Under the pieces are notes generated by a model that worked only from the letters and a program-made list of their open reading frames with translations, searched no databases and was not told the origin of the DNA. A stretch of 41,993 nucleotides of DNA from CAILKP01 sp038231815 (GTDB lineage Bacteria > Planctomycetota > Phycisphaerae > Phycisphaerales > UBA1924), in contig JBBRKQ010000030.1 in assembly GCA_038231815.1 (NCBI GenBank), forward strand, positions 1 through 41,993, written 5' to 3'. Below are positions 25,026 to 33,055 of this stretch, one piece after another. A program made the position numbers and the translations under genes. Every line of letters starts with the position of its first letter. Position 1 is the stretch's first letter.

Positions 25026-27092
25026 TTAGAGGTTGAGGAAATCGAACAGCGACCTGCCGTTGGCTTGACTGGTCACACGCATTGAGGCTTCAAGCTGTGT
25101 CTGGAGAAGAGAAAATCGGCTTGCCGCCTCGGTAAAGTCGGTGTCTTGGAGTGTGGATTTGAAGGCGGTGTCTTGCAAGGTTTTCTCGTCAAGCTGGGTC
25201 TTTGCTTCCTCGACACGCTGTCCGTAAGAAGCGACGGCGCCCGCGGCAGCGTTGATGCGCTGAGCGGTCACTGTCATGCGTTCACCAGCAACGGAGATGC
25301 CAGACGTATCGTCCCTGAGCAGCGCATCGCGAAGATCGATGAGATCGCTAAAGAGGTTGTTTACGCGCACCGTGGAACGGTCCTGCGCCAGGAGGGTTGA
25401 TGTTGCGCTGTCGTAGGTGCTGTCGAGCAGGCCAAGGTCCTCCGCTGCCGCGGAGTTGTTCTGCTTTACCACGGTGATGTCGCCCGGTCCGACGGACTGG
25501 GTGAAGGCGATTCCGTTGGCGTTGTCGGTCAGGACTGCGGCAAAGTCTGTGGCGGTAAGGGCCGGGGCGGCTGAGTTGAGCGGTGTTTGCCCTACGGCGG
25601 TTGCGAACTGAGAATTGATGCGGGCGAGCAGCGTCTGGACGCTCACCGTGTCCTGGGGGCGCAGATCCACATCGAAACTCTGGCCGGTTCCGACGGTGAT
25701 GCGGAAATCAACATCACGGGCGGGGTCGGGCAGGCCGGTGGCCGGATCGGTGCCGCCGGTGGCAATTCGCACGCCGCGGCCACCGTTGAAGCTGGAGAGC
25801 GGGGTTGCGGTGTCCATGGTTCGGATGCCGAGCTCGCTGGCGGTGTTTGCACCACCGGCGACTTCCTCGATACTCATGTTCATGCCGGCGACTTCGCTGA
25901 GCACGTTGATTCCGGTGTTCTGGTCATTGATCTGGACGCGGACGCCGAGGCCTGAACGCTCGATGGTGGCGCGAACGTCATCCATAGTTTGGGCGGCAGA
26001 AAGATCTATCACGCGCTGCGTAACAGCACCGCCCTGACTCATTTTAATGCGGATAGAGCCGAGGGGAAGCGTGACGCCGGAGAGCGAGGAGACTGGAGTG
26101 GAGAACGTGAGCTTGGTATTGAGCGCTGCGGTAATAGATGATGCGGAGCTGAGGGCGGACTGGGTAAGCCCGAGATCCGCAGCGATTGTGCCACCACCGA
26201 CTTCGGTGATTGTCAGCGGGGTGGCGCTTGTGAGGTTCAGATCAAGCGATGATCCGCTGATGGAAATACCACCGGGATTCATGATGGAGACTGAATTGTC
26301 CGTCTCATATTTGCGGATGCCGATGGTGAGGCGATTGATGACATCCTGCACGGTGCCGGCGCCGGTCATGTCGATTGTGGCAGTAGGGCCGCCACCAAAG
26401 GAGATACCGACGCTGCCTGCACCGAGCGCTCGGCCGGCGGCACCGGTGAGGTCGGAGAGGCGGGTGGATGCTGTGATTGCCGGGTCAAGGTCGCGGGTTG
26501 ATTGGCGGGTGGCTGATGTTTCGCCCACGGCGTTGTTGCCCCCGAGGGTGATGGGGACGGTGTCGCCGGTGCCGAGATCGGTGACGAGCCCGGCGCCGCG
26601 ACCGAGGTAGCGGTAGCCACCGTTTAGACGTTCGATCGGCCGCTGCGTGGCGTTGGAGCCGCCGAAGAGGTAAACGCCGGAACTGTCGGCGTTGACGCTG
26701 TTCATCAGCGACTGAAGGAGGGAGTCCACGGTTCCGGCCAGACGCTGACGCTCGACTGTTGAACTGGTGATGCCGATCTGGCCCGAAGCGGTGGATTGCG
26801 CTTCGCGAACGGTAGAGGTGATGCCTGCCAACTGAGAATCAAGTGCATCCAGCGCGTTTCCTGCGCGATCAAGGTTTAGACTGCGCTGCGCACCGGCAGC
26901 GAGACGCTGATCGAGCACGGAGATAGCTGAGGCACGGACAGGGTCATCACTGGCCCGACTGATTGAGCGCCGCGTGGAGATTTGCTCGGACACCCGGAAA
27001 ATGTCTTGGTTGGTACGCTGGAGCCGGGCGACGGCGGTCTGGAGGCGCTGGAGGTTTGAGGTTCGCGAGATGTTTGAAGGGCCGATGCTCAT
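25026..27092 (-). CDS. flgL: Flagellar hook-associated protein 3 (FlgL), enlarged
   Basis: A 688-residue hook-filament junction protein. The N-terminal helices (NLQRLQTAVARLQRTNQDIF, STRRSISRASDDPVRASAI) and C-terminal helix (FTEAASRFSLLQTQLEASMR to LFDFLNL) are of the FlgL/flagellin type, and VDSLLQSLMNSVNADSSGVY with YLFGGSN is diagnostic. It is about twice the usual length of 300-400; the extra 350 residues are a beta-rich insert with several repeated segments (DLSAAQTMDDVRATIE, ITEVGGGTIAADLGL). AAGGA is about 9 nt before the ATG at 27092. A sigma54-like element lies 45-60 bp upstream. Confidence 0.9.
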   Translation of the reverse strand: MSIGPSNISRTSNLQRLQTAVARLQRTNQDIFRVSEQISTRRSISRASDDPVRASAISVLDQRLAAGAQRSLNLDRAGNALDALDSQLAGITSTVREAQSTASGQIGITSSTVERQRLAGTVDSLLQSLMNSVNADSSGVYLFGGSNATQRPIERLNGGYRYLGRGAGLVTDLGTGDTVPITLGGNNAVGETSATRQSTRDLDPAITASTRLSDLTGAAGRALGAGSVGISFGGGPTATIDMTGAGTVQDVINRLTIGIRKYETDNSVSIMNPGGISISGSSLDLNLTSATPLTITEVGGGTIAADLGLTQSALSSASSITAALNTKLTFSTPVSSLSGVTLPLGSIRIKMSQGGAVTQRVIDLSAAQTMDDVRATIERSGLGVRVQINDQNTGINVLSEVAGMNMSIEEVAGGANTASELGIRTMDTATPLSSFNGGRGVRIATGGTDPATGLPDPARDVDFRITVGTGQSFDVDLRPQDTVSVQTLLARINSQFATAVGQTPLNSAAPALTATDFAAVLTDNANGIAFTQSVGPGDITVVKQNNSAAAEDLGLLDSTYDSATSTLLAQDRSTVRVNNLFSDLIDLRDALLRDDTSGISVAGERMTVTAQRINAAAGAVASYGQRVEEAKTQLDEKTLQDTAFKSTLQDTDFTEAASRFSLLQTQLEASMRVTSQANGRSLFDFLNL

Positions 27093-27134
27093 AGGTACTG
27101 TCCTTTCGCTGCTTTGGACGTTTGTTATTTCCCT

Positions 27135-27152
27135 TGCACAAAGGGCGTGCCA
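27135..27152 (-). promoter_or_regulatory. Sigma54-like promoter of flgL
   Basis: Minus strand TGGCACGCCCTTTGTGCA: the -24 half is a perfect TGGCACG; at the -12 position it has GT instead of GC (GG at 27151-27150, G at 27139). The predicted start near 27126 gives a 34-nt leader carrying an ordinary Shine-Dalgarno sequence. Confidence 0.55.
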
Positions 27153-27176
27153 GGCACAGTGGGGTGCGAGGAACCA

Positions 27177-28973
27177 CTACCTGATGAGACCTAGAAGCGT
27201 TTGCGTGAGATCATCAACGACACTGATGTAGCGTGCGGACGCCTGATATTGGCGCTGGTATTGCAGAAGATTAATGGCTTCTTCATCCATTGAAACCCCG
27301 GCAACGGCGGATCGCTGAGCGTCAAGGGATTCGCGAACGATGGTGGCGGAGTCGGCGGCGGTGTTTGCCGCGGCTGACCGCACGGCGATGCCCTGGACGG
27401 TTTCATTCCAGCTTGCGCCGATGGTGTTGTTGCCGAGCGCATCGATAGGTTTAGAGCGGATACCTGAGATGAGCAGCGCGACACCGTTGTCGCTGCGATC
27501 GCCCTCGAAGGCATACACCTCGCCGGGCAGGGATCCGGGGGTGTTGCGGGCGACGTAGCTGCCGGTGGCCAGCCGGGATGGAGTCGCGACGAGGTCGGCC
27601 CGGACGGCGATGTCGGAGGCGTCGGTGCCGGTGAAGTACGTGTTGACGCCGAGCGTGGCGAGTGTGCCGGAGGTGTCATCCGCGAAGCTGACGCTAAACC
27701 CTGCGGCGGCGTCAATCTTCAGTTGCCCACTCGGGGTCACAGTGGCGGACATGTTGGGGATTGCGGAAATCTGGTTTGCGATGTCCTGCAGCGATGTGTC
27801 GGTGCTGGTGCCCGGCGTTGGATTGGCACCGGCGACCAGACCGTCAAGATCAATACGAATTGTGGCGGTGCGCATGTCGCCGGTGATCTCGTCACGGATT
27901 CGCACGGAAAATGAGCCACTTTGCGGTTTAATTGCCAGACCTGCGGTTGTTGTGTTCAGCGGATCGTTCAAGGCGAGGGCAACATCGCCCGGAGCGAAGC
28001 TGAGGTCACCGGTGAGGCTGGTGTAGGGCTGGCCACCGACTCCTTGGCTATGGGCCCTGTTGACCTGATAAATGAGCTGGCCGGTGATTTTGTCGAGACT
28101 TTCCAGTGTGCTGTCAACCAAGGTGCCGCGCTGCTGGAGGAGCGAGCCGATTCTTCCATTTCGGATGGTGAGTTGCTCGGCATTGTCGCGGGTGGAGACT
28201 TTGACGATGGTTTTGTCACCGGCGGCCTCCGTGCTGAATTGCAGGCCGCGGCTGGTGCCGGCCAGTACAACCGGAGAAGAGCCGACGAGCACATCAATCG
28301 AGCCGCTTGGCTGCTCGACAGTGGTCACATCGACGTACTGGGCAAGTTCGGTGATGAGGGCATCTCGCCTGTCGCGGAGGCCGTTGGCCTGGCCACTGCC
28401 GCCCTCGGCCAAGACGATGGACTGGTTTGCGCCAGCGATTTCGCCTAGGAGAGAATCGACCCGGGTGGTCATGGACTGCAAATCACGGTCGATCGCGGTG
28501 CGCTGGGTTTCAAGGTCGCTGCGAACTGTGCGCACAAAGCCGGCCAGCGTGCGACCCTGCTGGACGACGAGCATGCGCGAGGCCGGATCTCCGGGGGTGT
28601 TGGCCAGAGCTGACCAGGAGTTAAAAAACGCCCCGAGCTGGCTGGAGAGGCCTCGATTGTCGAGTTCGTTTAAGGTGGCCTCGACGGAGGCTAGCTGCTG
28701 GAGATCACTGCTGGTTGACGCTTCTGCCGACACGCCGCCCAGAAGGCGCTGCTGAAGTGCCGCATCGACCTGGCGGCGGATGGTTTGCACCTCTACACCT
28801 CGCCCGATGAAGTTGCCGCCGGTGCGCGAGTCTGAAATCGACCGCATGGCAACATCCTGGCGGCTGTAGCCAGGGGTAGCGGCGTTTGCGACATTGTTAC
28901 CGGCGACCTGAATAGCAAGCTGACTTGCTGAGAGGGCGGAGCGGCCGATCTGGAGTGCATTGCTCAGAGACAT
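27177..28973 (-). CDS. flgK: Flagellar hook-associated protein 1 (FlgK)
   Basis: A 598-residue hook-filament junction protein. The N-terminal rod/hook signature is clear (MSLSNALQIGRSALSASQLA, VAGNNVANAATPGYSRQDV), as is the FlgK-specific stretch (LRDRRDALITELAQYVDVT) and the C-terminal helix (SMDEEAINLLQYQRQYQASA to LLGLIR). The start at 28973 is fixed by homology. Upstream there is no Shine-Dalgarno sequence; instead a TGGCAC element starts 27 nt before the ATG, so the transcript is predicted to be leaderless. It follows the flgN-like gene by 34 nt and precedes flgL by 84 nt. Confidence 0.95.
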   Translation of the reverse strand: MSLSNALQIGRSALSASQLAIQVAGNNVANAATPGYSRQDVAMRSISDSRTGGNFIGRGVEVQTIRRQVDAALQQRLLGGVSAEASTSSDLQQLASVEATLNELDNRGLSSQLGAFFNSWSALANTPGDPASRMLVVQQGRTLAGFVRTVRSDLETQRTAIDRDLQSMTTRVDSLLGEIAGANQSIVLAEGGSGQANGLRDRRDALITELAQYVDVTTVEQPSGSIDVLVGSSPVVLAGTSRGLQFSTEAAGDKTIVKVSTRDNAEQLTIRNGRIGSLLQQRGTLVDSTLESLDKITGQLIYQVNRAHSQGVGGQPYTSLTGDLSFAPGDVALALNDPLNTTTAGLAIKPQSGSFSVRIRDEITGDMRTATIRIDLDGLVAGANPTPGTSTDTSLQDIANQISAIPNMSATVTPSGQLKIDAAAGFSVSFADDTSGTLATLGVNTYFTGTDASDIAVRADLVATPSRLATGSYVARNTPGSLPGEVYAFEGDRSDNGVALLISGIRSKPIDALGNNTIGASWNETVQGIAVRSAAANTAADSATIVRESLDAQRSAVAGVSMDEEAINLLQYQRQYQASARYISVVDDLTQTLLGLIR

Positions 28974-29000
28974 GACATGGCACACTCAAATGGTGTGCCA
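28974..29000 (-). promoter_or_regulatory. Sigma54-like element abutting the flgK start
   Basis: Minus strand TGGCACACCATTTGAGTG at 29000-28983: GG (28999-28998) and G (28987) have sigma54 spacing, but -12 reads GA rather than GC. The predicted transcription start (28974) is one base before the ATG. TGGCACAC/GTGTGCCA also forms an 8-bp inverted repeat with a 7-nt spacer (28978-29000). Confidence 0.55.
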
Positions 29001-29007
29001 GAGCGGC

Positions 29008-29607
29008 TTAGCCTTTGACATCCATTGCGATTGCCGCCAAAGCCGGTGCGAATGCCCCATCGCCACCGTAGCCGCGGCCGGCGGAATAAACACCGGTTTG
29101 TGTGAGTGCACGCTTGATGTGGGACATGAGGGAGGTGATGTGGGTGACCAGCGCACGACTGGCACCTTCGATACCTTTGATGAGGGTGGCGTTTGCGCGG
29201 ACGAGCTTTGCGGTTTCATCGAGGAGTTGTTCGAGGCGTGACCGCCTGGATTCTGGGCAGCGCGCCACGTAGGCGCGGAGGCCGATGGGCTGGCCGCCGG
29301 CACCGACGCCGGCGCGTGCGCGGAGCGGCACGCCGAGACTGACGAGCAGGCGATCACGGCGTTCTTCAAGGCCGAGCAGCTCACGGGCGATGATTTCTTG
29401 GGCGGCAACGGCCTTGGAAACAGCCAGTAAATCTGCATTTGCGATGGCTTTACGGTGGGCCGCACTGACCTGGGTTGCGGTGCGCTGCACGGTGAGCACG
29501 TGATTCAGGAACACTTCAATGTCCTGCGCTTGCGCGAGGGTGAGCTCTGTGGTGTGCGAGGCGACGGGTACTGCAGGAATTGCGCGGAAGAGTGACGGTT
29601 GAGTCAT
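29008..29607 (-). CDS. FlgN-like flagellar chaperone
   Basis: A 199-residue, mostly helical protein between the rod-binding gene and flgK. Long amphipathic helices (TLAQAQDIEVFLNHVLTVQR, AVAAQEIIARELLGLEERRD, RLEQLLDETAKLVRANATLI) and the order of genes fit FlgN, the cytoplasmic chaperone that delivers FlgK and FlgL for export. The C-terminus (VYSAGRGYGGDGAF) is Gly-rich, as is common after the last FlgN helix (TGVYSAxG). The start at MTQPSLFRA is chosen because the upstream extension is Pro-rich; no ribosome-binding site is apparent. Sequence similarity is modest and context carries much of the call. Confidence 0.7.
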   Translation of the reverse strand: MTQPSLFRAIPAVPVASHTTELTLAQAQDIEVFLNHVLTVQRTATQVSAAHRKAIANADLLAVSKAVAAQEIIARELLGLEERRDRLLVSLGVPLRARAGVGAGGQPIGLRAYVARCPESRRSRLEQLLDETAKLVRANATLIKGIEGASRALVTHITSLMSHIKRALTQTGVYSAGRGYGGDGAFAPALAAIAMDVKG

Positions 29608-29790
29608 GGGTGGGCCGGGGGTGAGGTGGGATGAGCAGGGATGGGTTGGTGGGGGGCGAGGGAACGGAGAGAGAACAGGCAACAGATGAACGAGAAGGAA
29701 GCGAGGTAGGAGAGGGCCATGCAGAGCTTGAAACAGCGCGTGTTTGATTCATCCGGCGCTGTTGCTTGAGTGAAGCGACCGGTTCACTGG

Positions 29791-30270
29791 TTAGGAACGG
29801 TGCGATCGCGCGATGGATGACGGCTGGGGCGGGGCCGCGGCAGGGGATGAGCGATCACCCATCCATCGCTGCACGGCATTGACCAGAGGAAAGTTATTGC
29901 TGCGAACGAGGGAGCGGGACCACTGCGCATCAACAAAGCCGCCGAACTGCTTTTCAGCAGGGCCAGGACCAAACGGTGCGGCGGCGTGGTTGCCATCACG
30001 CAGGCCTTTGAGAATGGGCTGGACCAAAGCGATGGCGACCATGTCCTGGGCAGCTTCCTTTTGCCGGGCAGACTTTTGACGTTCGGCTACTTTCCCCACC
30101 TCGGTAGAGCTTGCCCGCCCGAGGAGGTTGGCAAACTCGCGCTGACGGTCTGCGGGCGTGCTGAAGGGTGTGGTGGTTGGGGCGGAGACGAGTTTGGCAG
30201 GGCGGGCGTCGCGAGCCGGGCCGAGGGCACCGACGAGCGAGCGGGGCGAGGCTTGGGTTGTGTCAGTCAT
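29791..30270 (-). CDS. FlgJ-like rod-binding protein
   Basis: A 159-residue protein located directly after flgI. Residues about 65-140 (RQKEAAQDMVAIALVQPILK, then GLRDGN, APFGPGPAEKQFGGFVDAQW, FPLVNAVQRW) resemble the N-terminal rod-binding domain of FlgJ, which caps the growing rod in the periplasm. The muramidase domain of enterobacterial FlgJ is absent, as in many other phyla. N- and C-terminal ends are low-complexity Pro/Ala/Ser. AAAAGGGATCG precedes the ATG at 30270. The match is divergent, so context supports the call. Confidence 0.65.
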   Translation of the reverse strand: MTDTTQASPRSLVGALGPARDARPAKLVSAPTTTPFSTPADRQREFANLLGRASSTEVGKVAERQKSARQKEAAQDMVAIALVQPILKGLRDGNHAAAPFGPGPAEKQFGGFVDAQWSRSLVRSNNFPLVNAVQRWMGDRSSPAAAPPQPSSIARSHRS

Positions 30271-30335
30271 GTTTCGATCCCTTTTGGGAGTTCAGGCAAA
30301 ACGAAGTGGTCTTGCGGGAGGGGTTCGGGCAATTG

Positions 30336-30368
30336 AAAACGGCCGGACCGCGTGATGCGGGCCGGCCG
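30336..30368 (-). terminator. Terminator after flgI
   Basis: On the minus strand a stem CGGCCGG/CCGGCCG (30368-30340) with an imperfect inner stem is followed at once by TTTT, 10 nt after the flgI stop. It would separate flgI from the flgJ-like gene unless read through. Confidence 0.6.
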
Positions 30369-30377
30369 GATGCAGGA

Positions 30378-31655
30378 TCACTCAAAGACCAGCTCGGCGT
30401 GGAGACGGCCGGTGTTGTACAGCTCGGTGATGATGGAGATCTGTGAATCTACTGGAACATCAAGCTGTTTGAACGCTGCCAGCAGGTCCTGCAGTTTGGC
30501 CCGCTCGCTTGCCTTGCCGGCGGTAGCCAGACCGGTCCACTTGGTGGAGGTGACCTTGGGATACTGCTGTGAGGGGACCGGATCAGGAAGGATGGTGACG
30601 ATTTGCAGGTCACGGTGGGCAATGGCGGTGGGAGAAATCTCAACACTTGCGGTGGCAATGATGGTGCCGGAGCGCTGGTTGATGCGGACCATAGCCGGCG
30701 GCTGGAGTAGCTCGGGCGAGAATGTTGCCGAGAGTACCCGGGCGATGAATCGGGCGGGTTCACCCTGCTCGCTTACGGGGATGGTGATTCGCACGCTGGC
30801 GTGATCGATGGGTACCGCAACAGCACCGCGCGAGTGTTCTAGTTCGAAGATGTCTCCGGATGCCACGCTGTTGATGACCGAGGCCACGGCCTGCGCGCTG
30901 GCGTAGCGGCGATATGCCGGTTGGAGCACGAGGTTGAACGCCGTGGAGGGCGTGGGCATTCGGATGTCCTCGATCATTCGGGCACCTTTGCGGATGACCC
31001 CGGAGGTCGGGAATTGGGCATCTTCTAGAATGATGGCGCCCGAGGCAATGGCAAAGACCCCTTGGCCGGGCAGCGGGCCGGAGAGTGGGGCGATGAAGAG
31101 GCGGCCGCCGGCGAGGCTGGTTGCGGTGTGAGAGACCGTCACGTATACCGGAAATTCATCATCTTTTTGCGCACCCTGTGGTGGAATGACCACCTCGAGG
31201 AAAACGATTGCTGAAGACTTGGACTTTGCCAGGGCTTTGAGATCGGGCAGTGGGTTTTCACTGTTTTTATAGATTTGGGCCAGGGGGCGGGCGAGAACTT
31301 CCTCATTACCCGAGTCGCCCGTGCCACGAAGGCCGGTGACGATACCGATGCCGCGCAGAATGGAGGTGCCGTGACCTTCCATCCGCGCAATATCCTGCAC
31401 CTGAATTTGGTGGGTGGTCAGCGGGCGCTCCTCAACTGGTTGGCGAGTACCGGCGGCGGCATTGCCAGGGGCGGCCCCGAGGCTGACCTGGCCGGATGCA
31501 ACCGCCGCCAAGCCCGTTGCGACGCACAAGGTGGCTGCTAGCAGGGCGAATGCTCGAACGCCCGTGGGGGCGGATGAGGGGCGGGGAAGGCGGCTGACGG
31601 TGGCCAAGTGGGTTAGAGCGGATTGTGCGCCCTTTACGGTGCTAGGTGTGGTCAT
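30378..31655 (-). CDS. flgI: Flagellar P-ring protein FlgI
   Basis: A 425-residue periplasmic protein that forms the P ring around the rod. It starts with a long positively charged leader and a hydrophobic signal segment (FALLAATLCVATGLAAVASG). Conserved parts are IQVQDIARMEGHG, GIGIVTGLRGTGDSG, VVIPPQGAQKDDEFPVYV, GGRLFIAPLSG, and MVRINQRSGTIIATASVEIS near the C-terminus. The ATG at 31655 is preceded by no Shine-Dalgarno sequence but by a TGGCAC element beginning 27 nt upstream, as at flgK and flgG. A GTG further inside the leader is an alternative start. A hairpin with TTTT follows. Confidence 0.95.
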   Translation of the reverse strand: MTTPSTVKGAQSALTHLATVSRLPRPSSAPTGVRAFALLAATLCVATGLAAVASGQVSLGAAPGNAAAGTRQPVEERPLTTHQIQVQDIARMEGHGTSILRGIGIVTGLRGTGDSGNEEVLARPLAQIYKNSENPLPDLKALAKSKSSAIVFLEVVIPPQGAQKDDEFPVYVTVSHTATSLAGGRLFIAPLSGPLPGQGVFAIASGAIILEDAQFPTSGVIRKGARMIEDIRMPTPSTAFNLVLQPAYRRYASAQAVASVINSVASGDIFELEHSRGAVAVPIDHASVRITIPVSEQGEPARFIARVLSATFSPELLQPPAMVRINQRSGTIIATASVEISPTAIAHRDLQIVTILPDPVPSQQYPKVTSTKWTGLATAGKASERAKLQDLLAAFKQLDVPVDSQISIITELYNTGRLHAELVFE

Positions 31656-31682
31656 GGCCAAGCACACTCAAACGATGTGCCA
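31656..31682 (-). promoter_or_regulatory. Sigma54-like element abutting the flgI start
   Basis: Minus strand TGGCACATCGTTTGAGTG at 31682-31665: GG (31681-31680) and G (31669) are correctly spaced; -12 reads GA. The predicted transcription start (31656) is one base before the ATG. Aligned without gaps, 21 of 27 positions equal the flgK element. Confidence 0.55.
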
Positions 31683-31694
31683 TGGGGCAATAGC

Positions 31695-31748
31695 GTGTTG
31701 GGCGTGTTGGGCGTGTTGGGCGGGGTGGGCGGGGTGAGCGGGGTGAGC
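31695..31748. repeat. Six tandem 9-bp repeats upstream of flgI promoter
   Basis: Three copies of GTGTTGGGC, one GGGGTGGGC and two GGGGTGAGC follow one another without gaps, 13 bp upstream of the sigma54-like flgI element. The position fits an activator-binding array, but a simple expansion is equally possible. Confidence 0.8.
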
Positions 31749-31924
31749 GTGCAATCGATGCGCTGACGGGGTGATTTCCCCGGGGCCGTTTACGGGGCAT
31801 GCGCACAGGTGGCGCGTTTGTGCGGAAGCTTGCGCGGTTGCGGGAAGATGGGACCGCCAAGGGTGGTGCACAGGCTTTTCCGCAGGGTGGCTGGCGATGG
31901 GCAATCGCCAACAGGAGCGGGCGG

Positions 31925-32965
31925 CTAAAAGTTAAACAGCGTCTCAAAGAAGCGCGGAATCAGGCCCTTGGTTGCGGAGTCTTTGATTTGGCCGGAGTGC
32001 TCGATTTTAATCGTGAGATTGGCGAGCTGGCTGCTTTGCACGGTGTTGGCGTTGGTAATGTCTTTGGGATCACACAAGCCGCTGATGACCATGGTCTTGG
32101 TTTCTTCATCCTGCTCGATGGATTCGCGTGCCTCAATCAGGAGCATGCCGTTGGGCTTGACGTCGCTGACTAGGCCGCTGACGCGGGCGGTCATGCGGTC
32201 GGTGCGTTCGTACTTGCCATCGCCCTTGAACTTGTCATCGCTGTTTACGGCAACCTTGGGCGGAACCGCTCCGATGCCGTTGCGGAGTTCCAGATCTTCC
32301 AGCAGTTTGGCGAGCGAGGGAAACTGTGATAATTGAGCTGTAAAATTAAACTTCTTGTTGGCGTCAAGCTTCTGCTGGCTGGTTGAAAGGCTGCTTACAT
32401 TGACGATAAGCTCGATCTTGTCGTGCTTTTTGTGCAGTCTGGGCTCGGGCGGGATTACGGCCATGAGGCTGACCATTCGGACGGACATTGGACCACCGTA
32501 CTGGACCTGCTGAGTCGCGGGCATGATGACGTTGCTGGTGGTGCCGGAGCCGGGCTGCCCGGCTTGCGTTGGCTGAGCAGAGGGGGCGGCTGCATCCGGA
32601 GAGCCGCCCTGCTGCGGGGGCACGGGTTGACCCGGTGAAAGAGCGGGCCCGCCGGCGGGATCGGAAGGTTTGCCATCGGAAGGTGAGCCGGGCTGGCCTT
32701 GAGGCCGCACGACAGTTGGCGAGGGCTCGGCCCCGGCGGGCAAGTATTGCGCAGGGGCGGGGTTGGATGATGGTGCCGGGTAATGACGTTGGAACAAGCT
32801 TTGTGCGCACGCGGGGCTGGCGATAACCAGGTGGGAGGCGATGACCGCACCGCAGCATACTAAAATGCCGCGGGTGGTGGCCTCGCGCGACAGGCTGTGG
32901 CGGCTGGCCGAGGGGAAGCTGATCGAGACGGAGCGGGATGAACTTGCGATGACGTGAGGTGACAT
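31925..32965 (-). CDS. flgH: Flagellar L-ring protein FlgH
   Basis: A 346-residue outer-membrane ring protein. The C-terminal 170 residues are clearly FlgH: SLMAVIPPEPRLHKKHDKIE, SSLSTSQQKLDANKKFNFTA, FKGDGKYERTDRMTARVSGL, DVKPNGMLLIEARESI and VISGLCDPKDITNANTV. A signal segment ends near ASPACAQ, without a canonical lipobox, so it may not be a lipoprotein as it is in enterics. About 90 Pro/Gly/Ser/Gln-rich residues separate the signal from the ring domain and explain the extra length over the usual 220-240. It follows flgA by 90 nt; no clear ribosome-binding site is seen before the ATG at 32965. Confidence 0.92.
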   Translation of the reverse strand: MSPHVIASSSRSVSISFPSASRHSLSREATTRGILVCCGAVIASHLVIASPACAQSLFQRHYPAPSSNPAPAQYLPAGAEPSPTVVRPQGQPGSPSDGKPSDPAGGPALSPGQPVPPQQGGSPDAAAPSAQPTQAGQPGSGTTSNVIMPATQQVQYGGPMSVRMVSLMAVIPPEPRLHKKHDKIELIVNVSSLSTSQQKLDANKKFNFTAQLSQFPSLAKLLEDLELRNGIGAVPPKVAVNSDDKFKGDGKYERTDRMTARVSGLVSDVKPNGMLLIEARESIEQDEETKTMVISGLCDPKDITNANTVQSSQLANLTIKIEHSGQIKDSATKGLIPRFFETLFNF

Positions 32966-33055
32966 GTGGGTCTCGGGCCGAAGGGGGCTAGGAAAGAAGA
33001 ACCGGCGAGTCTGGCGGGAGGCAAACGATGCAATATTCTGGCAGTTCGCTGGCGT

